From contig CALDPL010000467.1 in assembly GCA_937911965.1 (NCBI GenBank), positions 1 to 15,694 on the forward strand: a DNA stretch of 15,694 nucleotides, in the 5' to 3' direction. Positions 14,780-15,694 of this stretch are shown one piece after another. The stretch's first letter is position 1; each line of letters begins with the position of its first letter. The DNA comes from an uncultured Allomuricauda sp. (GTDB lineage: Bacteria; Bacteroidota; Bacteroidia; Flavobacteriales; Flavobacteriaceae). The translations under genes were made by a program, and so were the position numbers. The notes under the pieces were generated by a model that was not told the origin of the DNA, searched no databases, and saw only the letters and a program-made list of their open reading frames with translations.

Positions 14780-15376
14780 ATGAGTAATTTTTTTAAGGCT
14801 GAACTCAAGGATCGGTTTTTGGAATACGCATTGGAGTGCGGGGAATTTTTTGAGGTGCGGATCCTCTATGACGAATTCCTGCGCCCCAATTACGATTTGG
14901 GGTACGTGGAAGGACTGGTTCGGGAAATCCTTGAGTACGACCCGGGACTTCTGGATATAAAGAGCGGCCATGGACGGGAACTTTTCATGTTGTCCCCCAC
15001 GGAAGCCACCGAGGATTTTATGGAAAATGGAGGCTTTATGGACCTCTATGTCAAGGAGGAGGAAAAGTGGGATGCGTTCCTGGGCCATATCTCCAATACA
15101 AGGATTCCTTCAAAACCGTTTGCAAAGGGAAGTGGGGCATCTTCCTTGAAAAAGGAGAAATCCATGCTTTATGCACTGATTTCAGCGGTCGCCCTGAGTT
15201 TCCTCTTTACCGTGTTCAGCATCTTCAAGCAAACTTTTTTGGAACCAAAGTATGTTCCGGTGGATGAGTTTGAAAGGAAATTGGAAATTCTTCAGCAACA
15301 GTATATCCAAGAAAACCAGCGGCTTCAATTTAAATTGGAACAGTCCCGTATGGACCTGGATTCCCTGGGCGGATAG
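14780..15376 (+). CDS. Unrecognised single-helix membrane protein with coiled coil
   Basis: A 198-residue protein I cannot assign to a family. Residues 1-108 look like a soluble domain with helices and conserved-looking acidic patches (LKDRFLEYALECGEFFEV, YDPGLLDIKSGHGRELF). A basic linker (110-127) precedes one membrane helix at about 129-149 (LYALISAVALSFLFTVFSIF), and residues 160-193 are likely coiled coil (heptad-like Leu/Ile among Glu, Gln and Lys). By the positive-inside rule the N-terminal domain is cytoplasmic and the coiled coil extracytoplasmic. The frame is open from ATG 14744, but ATG 14780 gives a cleaner start and has AAGGAG just before it, although only two bases away. Placed between clpS and proline dehydrogenase, it may be an adaptor or envelope protein; that is a guess. 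Confidence 0.72.
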   Translation: MSNFFKAELKDRFLEYALECGEFFEVRILYDEFLRPNYDLGYVEGLVREILEYDPGLLDIKSGHGRELFMLSPTEATEDFMENGGFMDLYVKEEEKWDAFLGHISNTRIPSKPFAKGSGASSLKKEKSMLYALISAVALSFLFTVFSIFKQTFLEPKYVPVDEFERKLEILQQQYIQENQRLQFKLEQSRMDLDSLGG

Positions 15377-15382
15377 TCCGTA

Positions 15383-15419
15383 CCGGGCCCGGGTTCCCCT
15401 TAAGTCCCGGTTGTTTCGA
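15383..15419. terminator. Possible convergent terminator or palindrome
   Basis: CCGGGCCCGG (15383-15392) is a perfect ten-base palindrome, and CCGGG (15383-15387) can also pair with CCCGG (15415-15419), followed by TTGTTT on the + strand. It lies at the meeting point of two convergent genes and partly inside the end of the proline dehydrogenase gene. The stem is short and the T-run broken, so support is weak. Confidence 0.3.
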
Positions 15420-15694
15420 GTCCCTTTCTACGAATAAGTTCCCTTTCGATGAGCTGCAGCTCCCTGGAGGACTGGGAGCCCACCGAAGAGTTCTCCTTCG
15501 CCCGTCGGATCAAATAGGGCATGACCTCCCGGACCGGTCCATAAGGCACATATTTGGCCACATTGTAATCTTCTCTTGCCAAATTAAAACTAATATGATC
15601 GCTCATGCCCAATAATTGAGAGAAGTATATGCGAGAACCATCTTTAGGTATATTGAGATTTTCCATTATTTGAGCCACCAAAAAAGAACTTTCT
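15400..15694 (-). CDS. Proline dehydrogenase, C-terminal part (5' end outside window)
   Basis: The frame enters from the right edge and stops with TAA at 15402-15400, leaving 97 full codons. Proline dehydrogenase oxidises proline to pyrroline-5-carboxylate with FAD, in proline breakdown. The visible part contains IYFSQLLGMSDHISFNLA, YNVAKYVPYGPV and EVMPYLIRRAKENSS. This matches the end of the single-function PRODH barrel, whose final helix carries the YLIRRAxE substrate-binding motif (the paired arginines contact the proline carboxylate). The frame is open beyond the TTG at 15681, so that codon is internal and not a start. It converges on the unrecognised + strand gene, 23 bases between stops. 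Confidence 0.9.
   Translation of the reverse strand, partial: ESSFLVAQIMENLNIPKDGSRIYFSQLLGMSDHISFNLAREDYNVAKYVPYGPVREVMPYLIRRAKENSSVGSQSSRELQLIERELIRRKGLETTGT

Noticed and set aside
14541..14783. 80-codon + strand open frame spanning the end of clpS and the spacer
   Set aside because: It starts inside clpS, crosses the C-rich tract as a Pro-rich run and overlaps the start of the next gene. No domain or start signal supports it.
1..15694. New defence system, mobile element, CRISPR array or prophage
   Set aside because: All genes with recognised families are housekeeping or conserved membrane proteins. I found no transposase, integrase, nuclease cassette, array of direct repeats or terminal inverted repeats.

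Overview
The window is protein-coding DNA from Flavobacteriales (Bacteroidota). It carries 16 genes, two of them cut by the window edges. I see no rRNA, tRNA, CRISPR array, insertion sequence or phage gene. Supporting the assignment are a long low-complexity insert in Rho, DUF4199, DUF4293 and DUF1599 proteins, a BT_3928-like DoxX protein, a Mpl-type ligase, and promoter-like TAnnTTTG boxes with few Shine-Dalgarno sites.

The window has two parts of different style. Bases 1 to about 4,800 are AT-rich (two 60-base lines counted by hand gave 23 and 24 G+C), with A/T-ending codons. From about 4,950 to the end the DNA is richer in G+C (two lines gave 31 and 37 of 60) and uses GGG, CCC, GTC and TTG heavily, as in Muricauda-type Flavobacteriaceae. 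The change falls inside rho, near the strongly conserved RNA-binding domain. Either rho is a true mosaic from recombination, or two related genomes were joined at a shared conserved gene during assembly. This is the most important point for anyone using the window, because gene neighbourhood should not be read across rho without checking.

Left part: the end of an unrecognised gene, the lipoprotein flavin transferase apbE, a small four-helix membrane protein and the murein-recycling ligase mpl lie closely packed on the + strand. A DUF4199 membrane protein and rho face them on the - strand. Right part: a DUF4293 membrane protein runs divergently from rho, and a bidirectional terminator separates it from a YfcE-like phosphodiesterase on the - strand. 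Next come truA and an overlapping ABC exporter (+), and the pair folP-cdaA on the - strand, joining folate synthesis and c-di-AMP synthesis. A long + strand run follows: the duplicated DUF1599 protein, the DoxX-like protein, tpiA, prmA, clpS and an unrecognised single-helix coiled-coil protein. The window ends in the 3' part of a - strand proline dehydrogenase gene.

Most genes are housekeeping: transcription termination, tRNA and ribosomal protein modification, glycolysis, proteolysis adaptor, folate, c-di-AMP and murein recycling. I did not find a new multi-gene system. The points worth checking are the rho mosaic, two mutually exclusive hairpins before the DUF1599 gene, a strong G-quadruplex motif after clpS, a hairpin against the DUF4199 start, and an apparently missing TM3-TM4 turn in the ABC exporter.
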